Shown here: positions 47,364 through 57,640 of the stretch, in pieces
Layout of the letters: the number at the start of each line of letters is the position of its first letter
Position numbering within the stretch: position 1 is the stretch's first letter
Made by a program: the position numbers and the translations under genes
Notes under the pieces: generated by a model
Databases searched by the model: none
The model's input: only the letters and a program-made list of their open reading frames with translations
What the model was told of the DNA's origin: nothing
Source: Sycon ciliatum
Lineage: Eukaryota > Porifera > Calcarea > Leucosolenida > Sycettidae
Direction of reading: 5' to 3'
NCBI RefSeq assembly: GCF_964019385.1
Contig: NC_088643.1
Span: forward strand, 81,858,881 to 81,922,880
Length of the DNA: 64,000 nucleotides

Positions 47364-47974
47364 GCTATCAGACAGGAAGGATAGAGAGAGAAAGATTTCG
47401 AAACTGTCTGGATAAAATGTTTAAAACAAAACTGCTAAAATTCATCTTAGAAACACTATGTCTTGTCTGCTCACTGTGTCATCGCAAAGCAAATGGGAGG
47501 ATGCGCGCTCAACGCGACCTTTCACAGCTGAGTAAGAAATAAACTTACAATGTACATTGTATGTTTAAAATATTTCCCTCTGTGCTGCTTCTAAAATCAC
47601 ATTTACAATTAGCGAACCATTTTATAAACCGGTTGCATACCGCAGTCAAATACAGGAATTACAGTCATTATCTTACTGTCGATTATGTACTCAAGGATAA
47701 GTCCAATATCATAAATCAAGGCAAGGGCAAGATGATGCTATCAATTCGGACGGGTTTTCAAGAAACCTGTAGTATGAATGTACGGTAACACTATGAATTT
47801 AGTTGTTCTTGATTTGCTTGCGCCAAGTGGTGCAGGTGTATTCGTAGGGAGCTCACTCTAACTTACCACACAGCCATACCATTCCATGCTTGATTGGCAA
47901 ACTGAGCTGGTGAAGGTTAGATGGGAGGGGGTCAATTGTAGACGGAGGATGAGTGCATTGCAAAGCTTCCCAGG

Positions 47975-48457
47975 TTACTGAGGAGCATCCTTGTCGAGAG
48001 AAGCAGCTGTAGTTGGCGGGTCTACCACAAGAGCTTCCGTTGGTGCGTTAGTTTGAGGCGCGTCTTTGTCCAAGTCTTCGGGCTGTGTGATAATAATTGG
48101 TGGTCTGGGTGTCTCCGGAACGGCAGGCACGATTATAGCAGGCTGTTGGGCTTGCACGGCCGAACCATCATCACTGTCGCTGTCATCCGAGCTGCTGCCA
48201 TTCTCCGAGTCTTCGCTATCACTGCCGTTTTCGCTATCACTGCCGTTTTGGCTATTGCTATCATCACTGTCGTCCGAGGAGTCATCGCCACCATCACTGC
48301 TGTCGCTCTCTCCCATTCCTGTATCCATGGCAGAACCATCATTGCTATCATCACTATCACTACGGACCAGGATGTTCTTTCCCACACTCCGGGACGAGAC
48401 ATTGATCACCAGCGCGCACAGGCAACCCAACAAGGCCAACACAATGAAGCTCTTCAT
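47975..48457 (-). CDS. Small secreted acidic Ser/Asp-rich protein, copy 5
   Basis: 160 residues. Signal peptide MKSFIVLALLGCLCALVINV is identical to copy 2. The acidic region differs (MDTGMGESDSS, SQNGSDSENGSDSEDSENGSSSD, including an extra GSDSEN repeat). The tail has IIVPAVPETPRPPIIITQP and ends SLDKDAPQ. All length differences between copies are multiples of three, which suggests the frame has been kept under selection. Confidence 0.8.
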   Translation of the reverse strand: MKSFIVLALLGCLCALVINVSSRSVGKNILVRSDSDDSNDGSAMDTGMGESDSSDGGDDSSDDSDDSNSQNGSDSENGSDSEDSENGSSSDDSDSDDGSAVQAQQPAIIVPAVPETPRPPIIITQPEDLDKDAPQTNAPTEALVVDPPTTAASLDKDAPQ

Positions 48458-48590
48458 TTTCGGGAGATAAAACTTGGTTATGGCAAAGAATATGAACAAA
48501 AATCAGAGAATGATTGTTCTGAGGAGAAGAAGAAAAGGTCCTTTGGAGTTCTCAAGGGTAACTGATGCTCTAACGTCGATCTGACTTTGT

Positions 48591-48598
48591 CTTTTATA
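48591..48598 (-). promoter_or_regulatory. TATA box of acidic-protein copy 5
   Basis: TATAAAAG on the minus strand, 133 nt before the ATG, followed by the conserved ACAAAGTCAGATCGACG leader. Confidence 0.72.
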
Positions 48599-50394
48599 CC
48601 ATTGATCATGCAATGCGCTGTCTGTGCATCGCCACCGAAATTGGATGACTATCCACAAACACAAATTGTGGATAAATTGGGATTACGATGGCTCTATCAA
48701 ACATTTCGCCAAGGCGATGAAAAGCTATGAATGCGCAACAACAATGGCGTGAATGGTCATCGATCTCGTTCATTATTCAGCGCGACCCCAGTCGGTGGGA
48801 TAAGTTAAGCCTGAGTATACACCTGTATAATCTCACGCTTCAGCACGCCGATAGAAACGTTTTGTGCAGCTGTCCGCCTGTCAACGGACACCATGAAACA
48901 GCGACTATAGTAAACACTGTGAAGGTCTTGGAGAGGTGCTATCGACGAGATTTATGCTCGTCATTTCCCTGTGTATTACAGCCACTATAGCAGTTCCCGT
49001 CGACGGTTTCAACAATACTCCCGCCGATTTCTTGTCATTCGTCCCGGTCGAGTGATCGGTTCAAACCTTGTCAATGCTCAGCTTTGGAACGACTAAAGCC
49101 AAGATCCCCTTACAAATGTCTACCTTGATCTGCAAAGTCAACGCCACGCGACCTGAGCGCATGGCTCAAAGTCGCTTGTCTCAAGGGTCCTCGTCGTTGC
49201 CAGAGACCGGTGTTGTCCCGGCAGCGGCAGCAACCAATGACAATGTTTAGCGCGGTACTGGTTTACGAAATGGTCACAGGCACTGACTGTACGTATAATT
49301 ATAACATACTATTATTCTCTACAATCATGTATCAGTACTTGCTTACACTACTTATATAATCCTACACCACAGCAGTATACCGTTAAACGTGTGACGCTGT
49401 GTACCGAGAACCATACTTGAGCAGGCATTATCGCTGGCCGCAACACGTACATTGGCTTTCGTCTCCGACGTGTCGCGGAGCTTGGCTACTATGATAATAA
49501 TATTATTATTTTAAAGTCAAGATCGCTTCACCGGTGGACACGCGGGGACACGACAGCGAGAAGGACCTTATGTCCCCACCTTGTGTGGGGGTTTCTCAAT
49601 GTCTATTGATCTGCAAGTCCATGACACACTCAGTGCACACAAAGTTCACTTCCACTGCCAGCAGTCGGTGGTGCAGAGGTGCTAAAGCGACATTTCTCAG
49701 CACGTCAGGTTGCAATGCCTGTGTCGTAGATTAATGTGTTACTGTGTGTGTGTGTCTCTCTCTCTGTGACCCTTTCACCTGCCGATACTATACATGTAGA
49801 CCCTCTTGACGTGAACTGAACTGTTTCGCACAGGTACAGGATGAATGTGGTTAAATAGCGCAGATAATTATCAGTTTTCAATGCCCAACACAACGTGCCA
49901 GCATTTCGTGTGTTAAGGCTACAAGACTGGTCCACTCTAGACTTCAGCGTGGTTTGTTGCTATGGTGGTATTGGTGTGTTATGCTTTGGTCAGCTGTATT
50001 TACCTGCTGTTCATCGACTTGCATAGTACACTTGTCTCACAAGGTAGTATGGGTGACTTCATCTCACACATACCCCAATGACGAGGAGATCAGCAAGCTG
50101 TAGATGCTACACAGCCGATACGGTCATAAGGTGTTGTCAGTTCGTTGACTTGTGAACATGGTGAAAGTGGGTGAAAGGTGCCACAAGGAAATGTGTTCGA
50201 ACTTCATGTGTTTCACCTCCGTGCCAACGAGTACTATTATTGCAGATGGATAAGAAAGTAAATGTCCATGCGCCGTGATAATACTGTGTCCGTTCATGAA
50301 TGTCCCACTAACTCCACACCTTGATCAGTCTAAACGTCACGTACAATCATGGGTCCAAGTACCTGCATATGGCACTTGATGTATACAAACCGGG

Positions 50395-50651
50395 ACTATT
50401 CTCTTTCTTTACCCATCGTGCAAACTCAAGCTGGATACAAATCTATTTCATTCCTTGGTGCTGACCGCTTTAATGCACTTCCCGAATCCCTTCGCACTAA
50501 TCATATCCCCAATTCATTTCGCCAAGAACTTAATACATTCATTCATCTTGGGAACCCTGTAAGAAGACCTAAGGGTCTGTTGGGAATGCCCAAGTAAAAT
50601 AATAAAAGACAAAGAGTTGGTGGACAAGCCGTTGATTATTCACTCTCATTG
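50395..50651 (+). mobile_element. LINE 3' fragment in unit 5
   Basis: The frame to 50597 contains GYKSISFLGADRFNALPESLRT, the C-terminal end pattern of LINE ORF2. A polyadenylation-like AATAAAAG follows. The unit sequence is interrupted from about 50395 and resumes at TTCCAGTACGTGCAG (about 51091). Confidence 0.6.
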
Positions 50652-50734
50652 TAATATCAAAAAGTATTCTTTCTAGACCAAAGAGTGGTATATTTGATAA
50701 CATTTAATAACGATAGAAATTTTTACGATACTTC

Positions 50735-50773
50735 TCCAGACGTTTCGTTGTTCTGAACAACATCGTCAGTGGA
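50735..50773 (-). ncRNA. Hammerhead-like motif, left arm
   Basis: Mirror image of the motif at 50787-50825. The core CTGACGA and GAAA are present; stem III is minimal and stem II has a bulged T. Activity is doubtful as a monomer. Confidence 0.35.
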
Positions 50774-50786
50774 TAAAGCTTCTTTA

Positions 50787-50825
50787 TCCACTGACGATGT
50801 TGTTCAGAACAACGAAACGTCTGGA
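50787..50825 (+). ncRNA. Hammerhead-like motif, right arm
   Basis: Order: TCCA (stem I), CTGACGA, T bulge, GTTGT/TCAGA/ACAAC (stem II), GAAA, C-GT (stem III remnant), C (cleavage base), TGGA (stem I). N7 = C is allowed. The two-bp, loopless stem III would need dimer formation. Confidence 0.35.
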
Positions 50826-50908
50826 GAAGTATCGTAAAAATTTCTATCGTTATTAAATGTTATCAAATATACCACTCTTTGGTCTAGAAAGAATACTTTT
50901 TGATATTA

Positions 50909-51090
50909 AAATAATAAAATACAATACAAATTGCTTTGTAAGTTGCTAATCCCTTCCCACTTTTTGTGTACGTGCTCTTCATTCTATTTTTTCTCTTCTT
51001 CCGTGGTTGGTCTCACCCTCTCCTCAATTCAATTGGCTGTCTTGACATGCCACGAGGTGCAGAAATAAATAAATAAATACATATAATATC
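50909..51090 (+). mobile_element. LINE 3' tail fragment
   Basis: Non-coding sequence starting AAATAATAAAATACAATACA and ending in (AAAT)n before unit sequence resumes at TTCCAGTACGTGCAG. Probably a LINE 3' UTR with a tandem tail; the family is not identified. Confidence 0.45.
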
Positions 51091-51399
51091 CTTCCAGTAC
51101 GTGCAGTTCAATCATTGTAACAACAAATCTTCAGTGTTCACCGGCTTCAACAGGGAAATTGTCCTCATAACGTTACGACCGTGGGTACACTATCGTCATT
51201 GTGTTTGGACTTGAACACGATGTTCCACACAGCATGCATGGGGATCCCCCCCCCCCTCAACAGAAGAAATAGGCAACGTCATTGAACGTATGAACGCACA
51301 CACATTTCATATACACCTCTTCCCTCTCTTTTTACCTGATCTCTACGCTACTTTGTTACGTTACTTTGTTGGGAAGAAACTCCAGTTTGGATATGCAGT

Positions 51400-51540
51400 A
51401 GATGCGTTCGTTCGGTCCACGTTTGTCCTGAACATACTTCGAAGCACCAGAATCCTGATTTCACCAACTTCGGTTGCCCTCCTTCCGTCAATCCAGTTTA
51501 GTTCGGTAGTTTGTCACCTTCCATAATGAAATCCGCTTGA
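51400..51540 (-). pseudogene. FLYWCH-like fragment at unit 5 end
   Basis: On the minus strand, GRxxKLVKSGFWCFEV and SGQTWTE resemble the start of a FLYWCH finger (G-R-P-K-L-V ... G ... W). Homologous pieces lie at about 43600 (+), 56170-56300 (-) and 57700-57800 (+). Confidence 0.45.
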
Positions 51541-51564
51541 AACACTGAAGCACAGGTGGTATGC

Positions 51565-52046
51565 AGAAGCTGAATTCATCTCCGGTATGGCATATGGATG
51601 GCATGTTGAAAATGTGTTCAGCTACAATGTACTCTTCTACCACATTCACACAATCATGGCAAGGCGTGGCGAAGAAGTCCAGCAGGCAGCCTGTTCCCTG
51701 TTGCCCAAGAAGACAGGGGAGATGTACGACAGTGTGATACAAGCTCTGACAGCTATACCACTGCTCTCCAGCCCGACCACATACCCTGCGATTTTGAGAT
51801 TAGGGCGATAGCGGTCACCAGAGGCAGGTTCCCGAACGCCCGTGTCGAAAGGCGTTTCTGTCACCATTGCCAAGCACCTATAAGTGGGTGCAATGAAATT
51901 ACCTCCAGGCGATGAATCCTGAATTTGGCCGACTTCTTCCACTACAATGAGCTACTTGAGGTAGAGTTTTCAGATATCGACAGAGCAGAAAATAACATGG
52001 CTTATTTCGAAAAGAACCATATACATTGGATGGCTCAGGATTGATC
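51565..52046 (+). pseudogene. Mutator-like transposase (RNase H core) relic
   Basis: The first frame gives YHIHTIMARRGEEVQQAACSL then LPKKTGEMYDSVIQAL, matching the Y-x-I-H ... P-x-x-x-A-L-L-P-x-K-T-x-x-x-Y segment of animal MULE transposases. After a frameshift follows DFEIRAIAVTRGRFPNARVE and C-H-H, the second catalytic Asp (51790) and the G-C-F-F-H region. A third piece contains MAYFEKNHIHW, the Y-F-E-x-x-Y-I-G segment. The copy has several shifts and is dead. Confidence 0.68.
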
Positions 52047-52120
52047 AGACGAGGGCTTCAGAGTATGACGATGAGGAGCCTCTTTTATGGGGCTTCAAAG
52101 TATTACCATTCTAGTGTTTA

Positions 52121-52362
52121 CACAGAGGCAGTAGGCGTGGGTTCTGCGAAAGTGCTCAATACGGACAATACCTGATTCAGGCAGAGCGGCGTACACAAAT
52201 GCACACAATGAAAACCTTTGCAAATTTCATTGTGACTCAGAGTTTCATGGCTGAATCAATCATCAGACAATCAGACATTTTTCGTTGTCTGATGATTGGT
52301 TCAGCCATGAAACTCTGAATCACAACGGGATTTTCCAAGGTTTTCATTGTGTGCCTTTATGC
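52121..52362. mobile_element. Inverted-repeat insertion with 13-bp target duplication
   Basis: Flanked by the direct repeat ATTCTAGTGTTTA (52108-52120 and 52363-52375). Unit 8 has a single copy of this site (about 62147). Within it, 52201-52354 is a long imperfect palindrome (GCACACAATGAAAACCTT ... GGTTTTCATTGTGTGC). Both arms contain CTGATGA ... GAAAC. Confidence 0.8.
52283..52327 (+). ncRNA. Decayed hammerhead-like motif
   Basis: CGTTGT / CTGATGA / TTGG-TTCAG-CCAT / GAAA / a degenerate stem III / C / ACAACG. Stem I (CGTTGT with ACAACG) pairs fully. Stem II has 3 pairs and stem III is mostly mismatched. Probably inactive. Confidence 0.3.
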
Positions 52363-53503
52363 ATTCTAGTGTTTAGGAGCCTGATGTCACAGCCTGATGT
52401 CACAGCCTGATGCGTGATCTAAGCATTGTGTGCCCGATGTGCTGTCAATGCCAAATAAAAATATTAAGGAGCTCCATGGTAAAACAGGCAGGCATGATTT
52501 GTAGATGAATTTCTCATCGTATGTACAGTTTACCTTCGTGTTTCTGAGCTTCCCACAACTATTTACAGGCTCTTCAATCATCTTCCCCTAAGGCTTACCG
52601 GGTGTTAGCGGCCGTCGTGAGTTCCCTTCGGGAACGAACACGATAATATTATATTTTTACTTCTATGGCGCTGAATGCTATCACGCTCAACATGGAAGAT
52701 GCTGTTCGGATATGAGGATTGTTATTATCAAAATGTTGTATTATCACCACAATTATTGTGCCTTTTGTGACGGTGAAAAGTCAACTTAGGAGTAAATGCA
52801 CTTGTAACAGCGTTAATCGATCAAATCAATTATCAGAGAAGTTAGCGGATGGTGAGAATACTTGTAAGTGAGTACGTAGGGATAGAGATGAATATGGAGA
52901 CGCACAATACATGCATGGTAAGCCTGGAGTAGTTGGCTATCACAGAGGAAGCAAAGAGAGAAAGATTCGATAACTGTCGGGATAGAAATTCATCGTAGAA
53001 ACCTATCTAGTCTGTTCACTGTGTCATCGCCAGGCAGATGGGAGGATGCGCGCTCAACGCGACCTTTACACCTGAGTAAGAAATCAAATTATGTTTACAA
53101 TGTGTACCTTTGTGCGGCTTCTAAAATCACTTCATTAGCCAACCTTAAGGGAGCAGGTAGGATTAGGGTTAAGCGTAATACAGTCAAATTCAGGATTTAG
53201 AGCCATTATCTTACTGTCGATTATGTGCTCAAGGCAGAAGTCCCAAATCATAAATCAAGGCAAAGGCAAGATGATGCTATCAATTCGGACGGGTTTTCAA
53301 GAAACCTGTAGTATGAATGTGTATTATACATTATGAATTTAATTGTTATTGATTTGCTTATGCCAAGTGGCGCAGGTGCATTCGTGGTAAGCTCACTCTA
53401 ACGTACCACACAGCCACAACATTACATACTTGATTGGTACACTGAGCCGGTGAAGGTTAGATCGGAGGGGTTCGATTGTAGAAGGAGGATGAGTGTTTCC
53501 AGG

Positions 53504-53941
53504 TTACTGGGGAGCATCCTTGTCTAAAGGAGCAGCTTCCGTTGGTGCGTTAGTTTGAGGCGCATCTTTGTCCAAGTCTACGGGCAGTGTAATGAAAATT
53601 GGGGGCCTGGGTGTCTCCGGAACTGCAGGCACGATAACAGCAGGTTGTTGGGCTTGCACGGCCGAGCCATCATCACTGTCGCTGTCATCTGAATTGCTGC
53701 CATTCTCCGAGTCTTCGCTATCACTGCCGTCTTCATTGTTGCTATCATCACTGTCGTCCGAGGAATCATCACCACCATCACTGCTGTCGCTCTCTCCCAT
53801 TCCTGTATCCATGGCAACACTATCACTGCTATCATCACTATCACTACGGGCCAGGATGTTCTTTCCCACACTCCGGGACGAGACATTGATCACCAGGGCA
53901 CACAAGCAACCCAACAAGGCCAACACAACAAAGCTCTTCAT
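53504..53941 (-). CDS. Small secreted acidic Ser/Asp-rich protein, copy 6
   Basis: 145 residues, the shortest copy. Signal peptide MKSFVVLALLGCLCALVINV. Acidic middle (DSSDSVAMDTGMGESDSSDGG...). The tail lacks the LMADPPTPA-type segment through an in-frame deletion (APTEAAPLDKDAPQ). Otherwise intact. Confidence 0.78.
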   Translation of the reverse strand: MKSFVVLALLGCLCALVINVSSRSVGKNILARSDSDDSSDSVAMDTGMGESDSSDGGDDSSDDSDDSNNEDGSDSEDSENGSNSDDSDSDDGSAVQAQQPAVIVPAVPETPRPPIFITLPVDLDKDAPQTNAPTEAAPLDKDAPQ

Positions 53942-54072
53942 TTTCGGAGATGATACTTAGGTACGGCAACGAATATGAACAAAATCAGAGAACGATAGTT
54001 CTGAGCTGACGAAGAGAAGGTCTTTTGGAGTTCTCAAGGGTAACTAATGCTCTAACGTCGATCTGACTTTGT

Positions 54073-54080
54073 CTTTTATA
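54073..54080 (-). promoter_or_regulatory. TATA box of acidic-protein copy 6
   Basis: TATAAAAG on the minus strand, 131 nt before the ATG. Confidence 0.7.
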
Positions 54081-56330
54081 TCATTGATCATGCAATGCGC
54101 TGCTATAGGCGTCTGCGCATCGCCACCGAAATTCGATGACTATCCACAAACACAAAATGTGGATAAATTGGGATTATGATGGCTATCTCCAACATTTCGC
54201 CAAGGTGGTGAAAAGCTATGAATGTGCACCAACAATGAGGTGAATAGAATTCGGTCATCGATCTCGTTTATTATTCAGCGTGACCCCAGTCGGTGGGATA
54301 AGTTAAGCCTGAGTATACACCTGTATAATCTCAAGCTTCAGCACGCCGATAGGAACGTTTTGTGCAGCTGTCCGCCTTGCGACGAACACCCTGAACAGCG
54401 ACTATACTAAACACCGTGAAGGCCTTGGAGAGGTGCTATCGACGAGATTTGCTCCCGTCATTTCCCTGTGTATTACAGCCACTATAGCAGTTCCCGTCGA
54501 CGGTTTCAACAATACTCCCGCCGGTTTCGTGTCATTCGTCCCGGTCGAGTGATCGGTTCAAACCTTGTCAATGCTCAGCTTTGGAACGAGTAAAGCCAAG
54601 CTCCCCTTCCAAATGTCCACCTTGATCTGCAAAGTCAACGCCACGCGACCTGAGCGCATGGCTCAAAGCGGTCGTCTCAGTGTCTCGTCTTTGCCAGACA
54701 GCGCTGTTTAGTCTGCAGCAGTAGCAGCAACCCATGTTTACCGCGGCACTGGTTTACGAAATAGTCACTGGCACTGAATGTATAACACACATAATTCTCT
54801 TCATCATGTATTAGTACCAGCTTATACTGCTTCTATTATTACTACACCAGAACAATTTTCCCTTGTGACCCTGTCCGAGTATCATACTTGCTCTGCCAAG
54901 AGCAGGCATATTCGCTGGCCGAAATACGTACATTGGCTTTCGTCTCGGACGTGTCGCGGTGCTTGCCTACTAAGCACTGTGATAACTGATAAGATATGAA
55001 AATCAAGATCGCTTCTCCGGTGGGCACGCGGGGACACGCCAGTGAGAAGGACCTCATGTCATCACCTAATGCGAGGGTTGCTTGATGTCTATTGATCTCC
55101 AAATCCAAGACAGACTAAGTGCACACAAATAAATAAATTGGCTTGCATTGCCAGCAGTCGGTGGTGCAGAGCTGCTAAAGCGACATTTCTCAGCACGTCG
55201 GTTGGCAATGACTGTGTCATAGATTCGTGTGTGTGTCTGTCCCTTTCACCTGTACAGAGACCCTCTTGCCGATTGACCTGAACTGAACTTCGCACAGTTA
55301 AGATGAATGTGGCTAAGTAGCGCAGATAATTAGTTTTCAATGACCACAACAAAGTGTGTGCATTTAGCGTACTAAGTCTACAAGCAGTTCACTCTAGACT
55401 TCAGCATGGTTTTGTTGCTATAGTGGTGTTGATGTGTTATGCTTTGCCCAGCTGTATTTACCTGCTGCACATGTTCATCGACTTGCACTATGCACTCGTC
55501 TCACAAGATAGCACAGGTGACTTCATTTCATACATACCCCGATGACGAGGTGATCAGCAAGCTGCAGATGCCACACTGCCGATACGGCCATAAGGCTTAT
55601 AACCTAAGGCTAAAGGAGTCGTCCACCGATAAGGATTTCTTTTACTCGTGACTCAAAGCGTGAAAGGTGCCACAAGGAAATGTGTTCGAACTTCGTGTGT
55701 TTCACCTCCATGCCAACGAGGACTATATAGCAGATGGAGACGAAAGCAAATATTAATACACCGTGAAAATGCTGTGTCTGCTCATGAGTGTCCAAAAACT
55801 CCACACCTTGACGAGTCTAAACGTTACGTTTAATCATGGCTCCAAGTACTCCCTTGGTGGCACATGAATTGATGTTATACATGTACACGCCCGGACAATT
55901 CCAGTACGTGCAGTTCAATCATTGTAACAACAAATCTTCAGTATTCACCGGCTTCAGCAGTGAGAATGTCCTAATAACGTTACAAACGAGGGCACACTAT
56001 CGTCATTGTGTTTGGACCTGAACACGATGTTTCACACAGCATGCATGGGGACCCCCGCCCCCCCCCCCCCCTCCCTCCCCAAACGGAAGAAATAGCCACC
56101 GTCATAGCACGTGTGAACGCACACACATTTCCCATACATGTACATCCGTTTGGATTTGCTATAGATACGTTCCTCCAGTCCACGTTTGTCTTGAAAATAC
56201 TACAAAGCACCCGAATCCTGATTTCACCAACTTCGCTCGCCCTTCTTTGGTCAATCCAGTTTAGTTCGGTAGTTTGTCACCTTCAATAATGAAATCCGCT
56301 TGAAACACTGAAGCACAGGTGGTATGCCGA

Positions 56331-56870
56331 TGCTGAATTCACACCCGGTATGGCATATGGATGGCATGTTCAAATGCGTTCCGATACTATTCACCCAGCT
56401 TCACACAACCGGGGGTTAACCATGGCAAGGCGTGACGAAAACGTCCTGCCGGCAGACTTTCGCCTGTTGCCCACACGACAAGGGCGATGTACGACAGAGT
56501 ACGAGTACTACAAAGATTAGTACAAGCTTTGACAGCTACCACCAGGGAGCCCTACACATACGTCGGAGCATTCCTGAGCCTGTAAATAGTTGTAAATAGT
56601 TGTGGGAATCTCAGAAAAGGCTCCTCATCGTCCATAACCCCATAGACTCTTGGTCATACTCTGAAGCCTTTGTCAGATCAATCCGGAACCATCCAATGAA
56701 ATTCTTTTCGAAATAGGCCATGATACGTTCTGCTCCGTCTATATCTGAAAACTCTGCCTCAAGTACTATGAAAGAAACACCCTTCGACACGGGCGTTCAG
56801 GAACCTGGCTGTGGTGGCCGCTATAGCACCGATCTGAAAATCTCAGCGTATATGGCTGGGTTGCAGAGGG
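56331..56870. pseudogene. Scrambled Mutator-like transposase pieces between units 6 and 7
   Basis: 56320-56540 on + matches 51565-51800 (the MARRxE and LLP-type region). 56870-56640 on - encodes DFQIGAIAATTARFLNARVE then GCFFHS, the D-F-E ... G-C-F-F-H motif of MULE transposases, then MAYFEKNFIGW. The two pieces face each other, so an inversion occurred between them. Confidence 0.65.
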
Positions 56871-57640
56871 TACGCTTTCCAACGGCCAAAGAGAGTTGGA
56901 AAGCTTGTGTCTTTGTGGGTAATTTGAACATTTGGGCTCATGAAAAATCGCACCGATTTTGGGATTTCCCCACAACTTTTTGCTTCAGCAAAAATGTTGT
57001 GCTGGACCGCATTCCTGTCACTTCGCAGTGGCTTTTCGTTGGTGCAGTTTGTATCCCACCCTCCCACCGCTGACTTCTGGGTGTGTGTAACTGTTTAATA
57101 CAATAAGATATTATCTTATTGGTTTTCTTATTCAGTTATTGGCCATGTGGCTGTTGCAGTTACGACTGCTTTTCTTTTTTAGTTAAACAACTTAGGGGTG
57201 GTGTGTGCGTCGTGGGCCATTGTAGGGTTACATACAGCTTCAGATTGTATGGCTAGTGACAGGGGGGTTGAGTCTGCAGGGGAAGAATACAGTGATTGAA
57301 CTGAAGCTGGATTATAACCGTGTGGTGAGTGTGTGGGGGTTTCGAAATGCAGTCCTGGGGCAGGGATGTCGGTCCTTTAACTTGGACGGGTGTTTTCACA
57401 TTCATTGTAACATTTTGTCGTTTTCTGTGTGTTTTGCTGTGCGACTACAGTAGCAGCAGTGTCTTGTGCTTATTTTTTCTTATCAGGCTCTATGCATACA
57501 ATTATTCAAGAAAAAAAGAAAAAGAAAAAGAAAAAAATCAGGAAGGAGATAATAATATCAATAATAAAGCCATTGCCGAGCCACCGTGCTCACAGCAGAG
57601 ACTTCTGTGTGTGTTATTGTTGTGAAAGTGAATTCAGCAT
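56871..57640. other. Spacer between units 6 and 7
   Basis: No gene is recognised. There is an AAG/AAAAAG-rich run at about 57510-57537 and TATAATATCAATAATAAAG after it. Confidence 0.5.

Larger units (their letters stand above)
50652..50908. repeat. Perfect 127-bp palindrome with hammerhead-like cores in both arms
   Basis: The left arm 50652-50778 and right arm 50782-50908 are exact reverse complements around a 3-nt centre. Each arm contains CTGACGA ... GAAAC with a stem II-like GTTGT/ACAAC helix between them and TCCA/TGGA flanking as a stem I. Stem III would be only AC/GT without a loop. This is a hammerhead-like motif typical of Penelope-type or retrozyme ends, but degenerate. Confidence 0.9.
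43456..51540 (-). repeat. Duplicated unit 5 (inverted)
   Basis: An inverted copy, diverged from units 1-4 and closer to 6-7. FLYWCH-like transposase sequence lies at both ends in opposite orientation (about 43600-43720 on +, about 51400-51500 on -). It is enlarged by a LINE (about 44531-46938), a 23-bp minisatellite, another LINE fragment and a palindromic insertion (50652-50908). It holds acidic-protein copy 5 on -. Confidence 0.8.
51560..56330 (-). repeat. Duplicated unit 6 (inverted)
   Basis: An inverted copy with a Mutator-like transposase relic at its left end. It includes an inverted-repeat insertion (52121-52362) and about 100 bp of unrelated sequence at 52570-52675, at the same site where LINEs entered units 5 and 8. 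It holds acidic-protein copy 6 on -. Confidence 0.8.
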
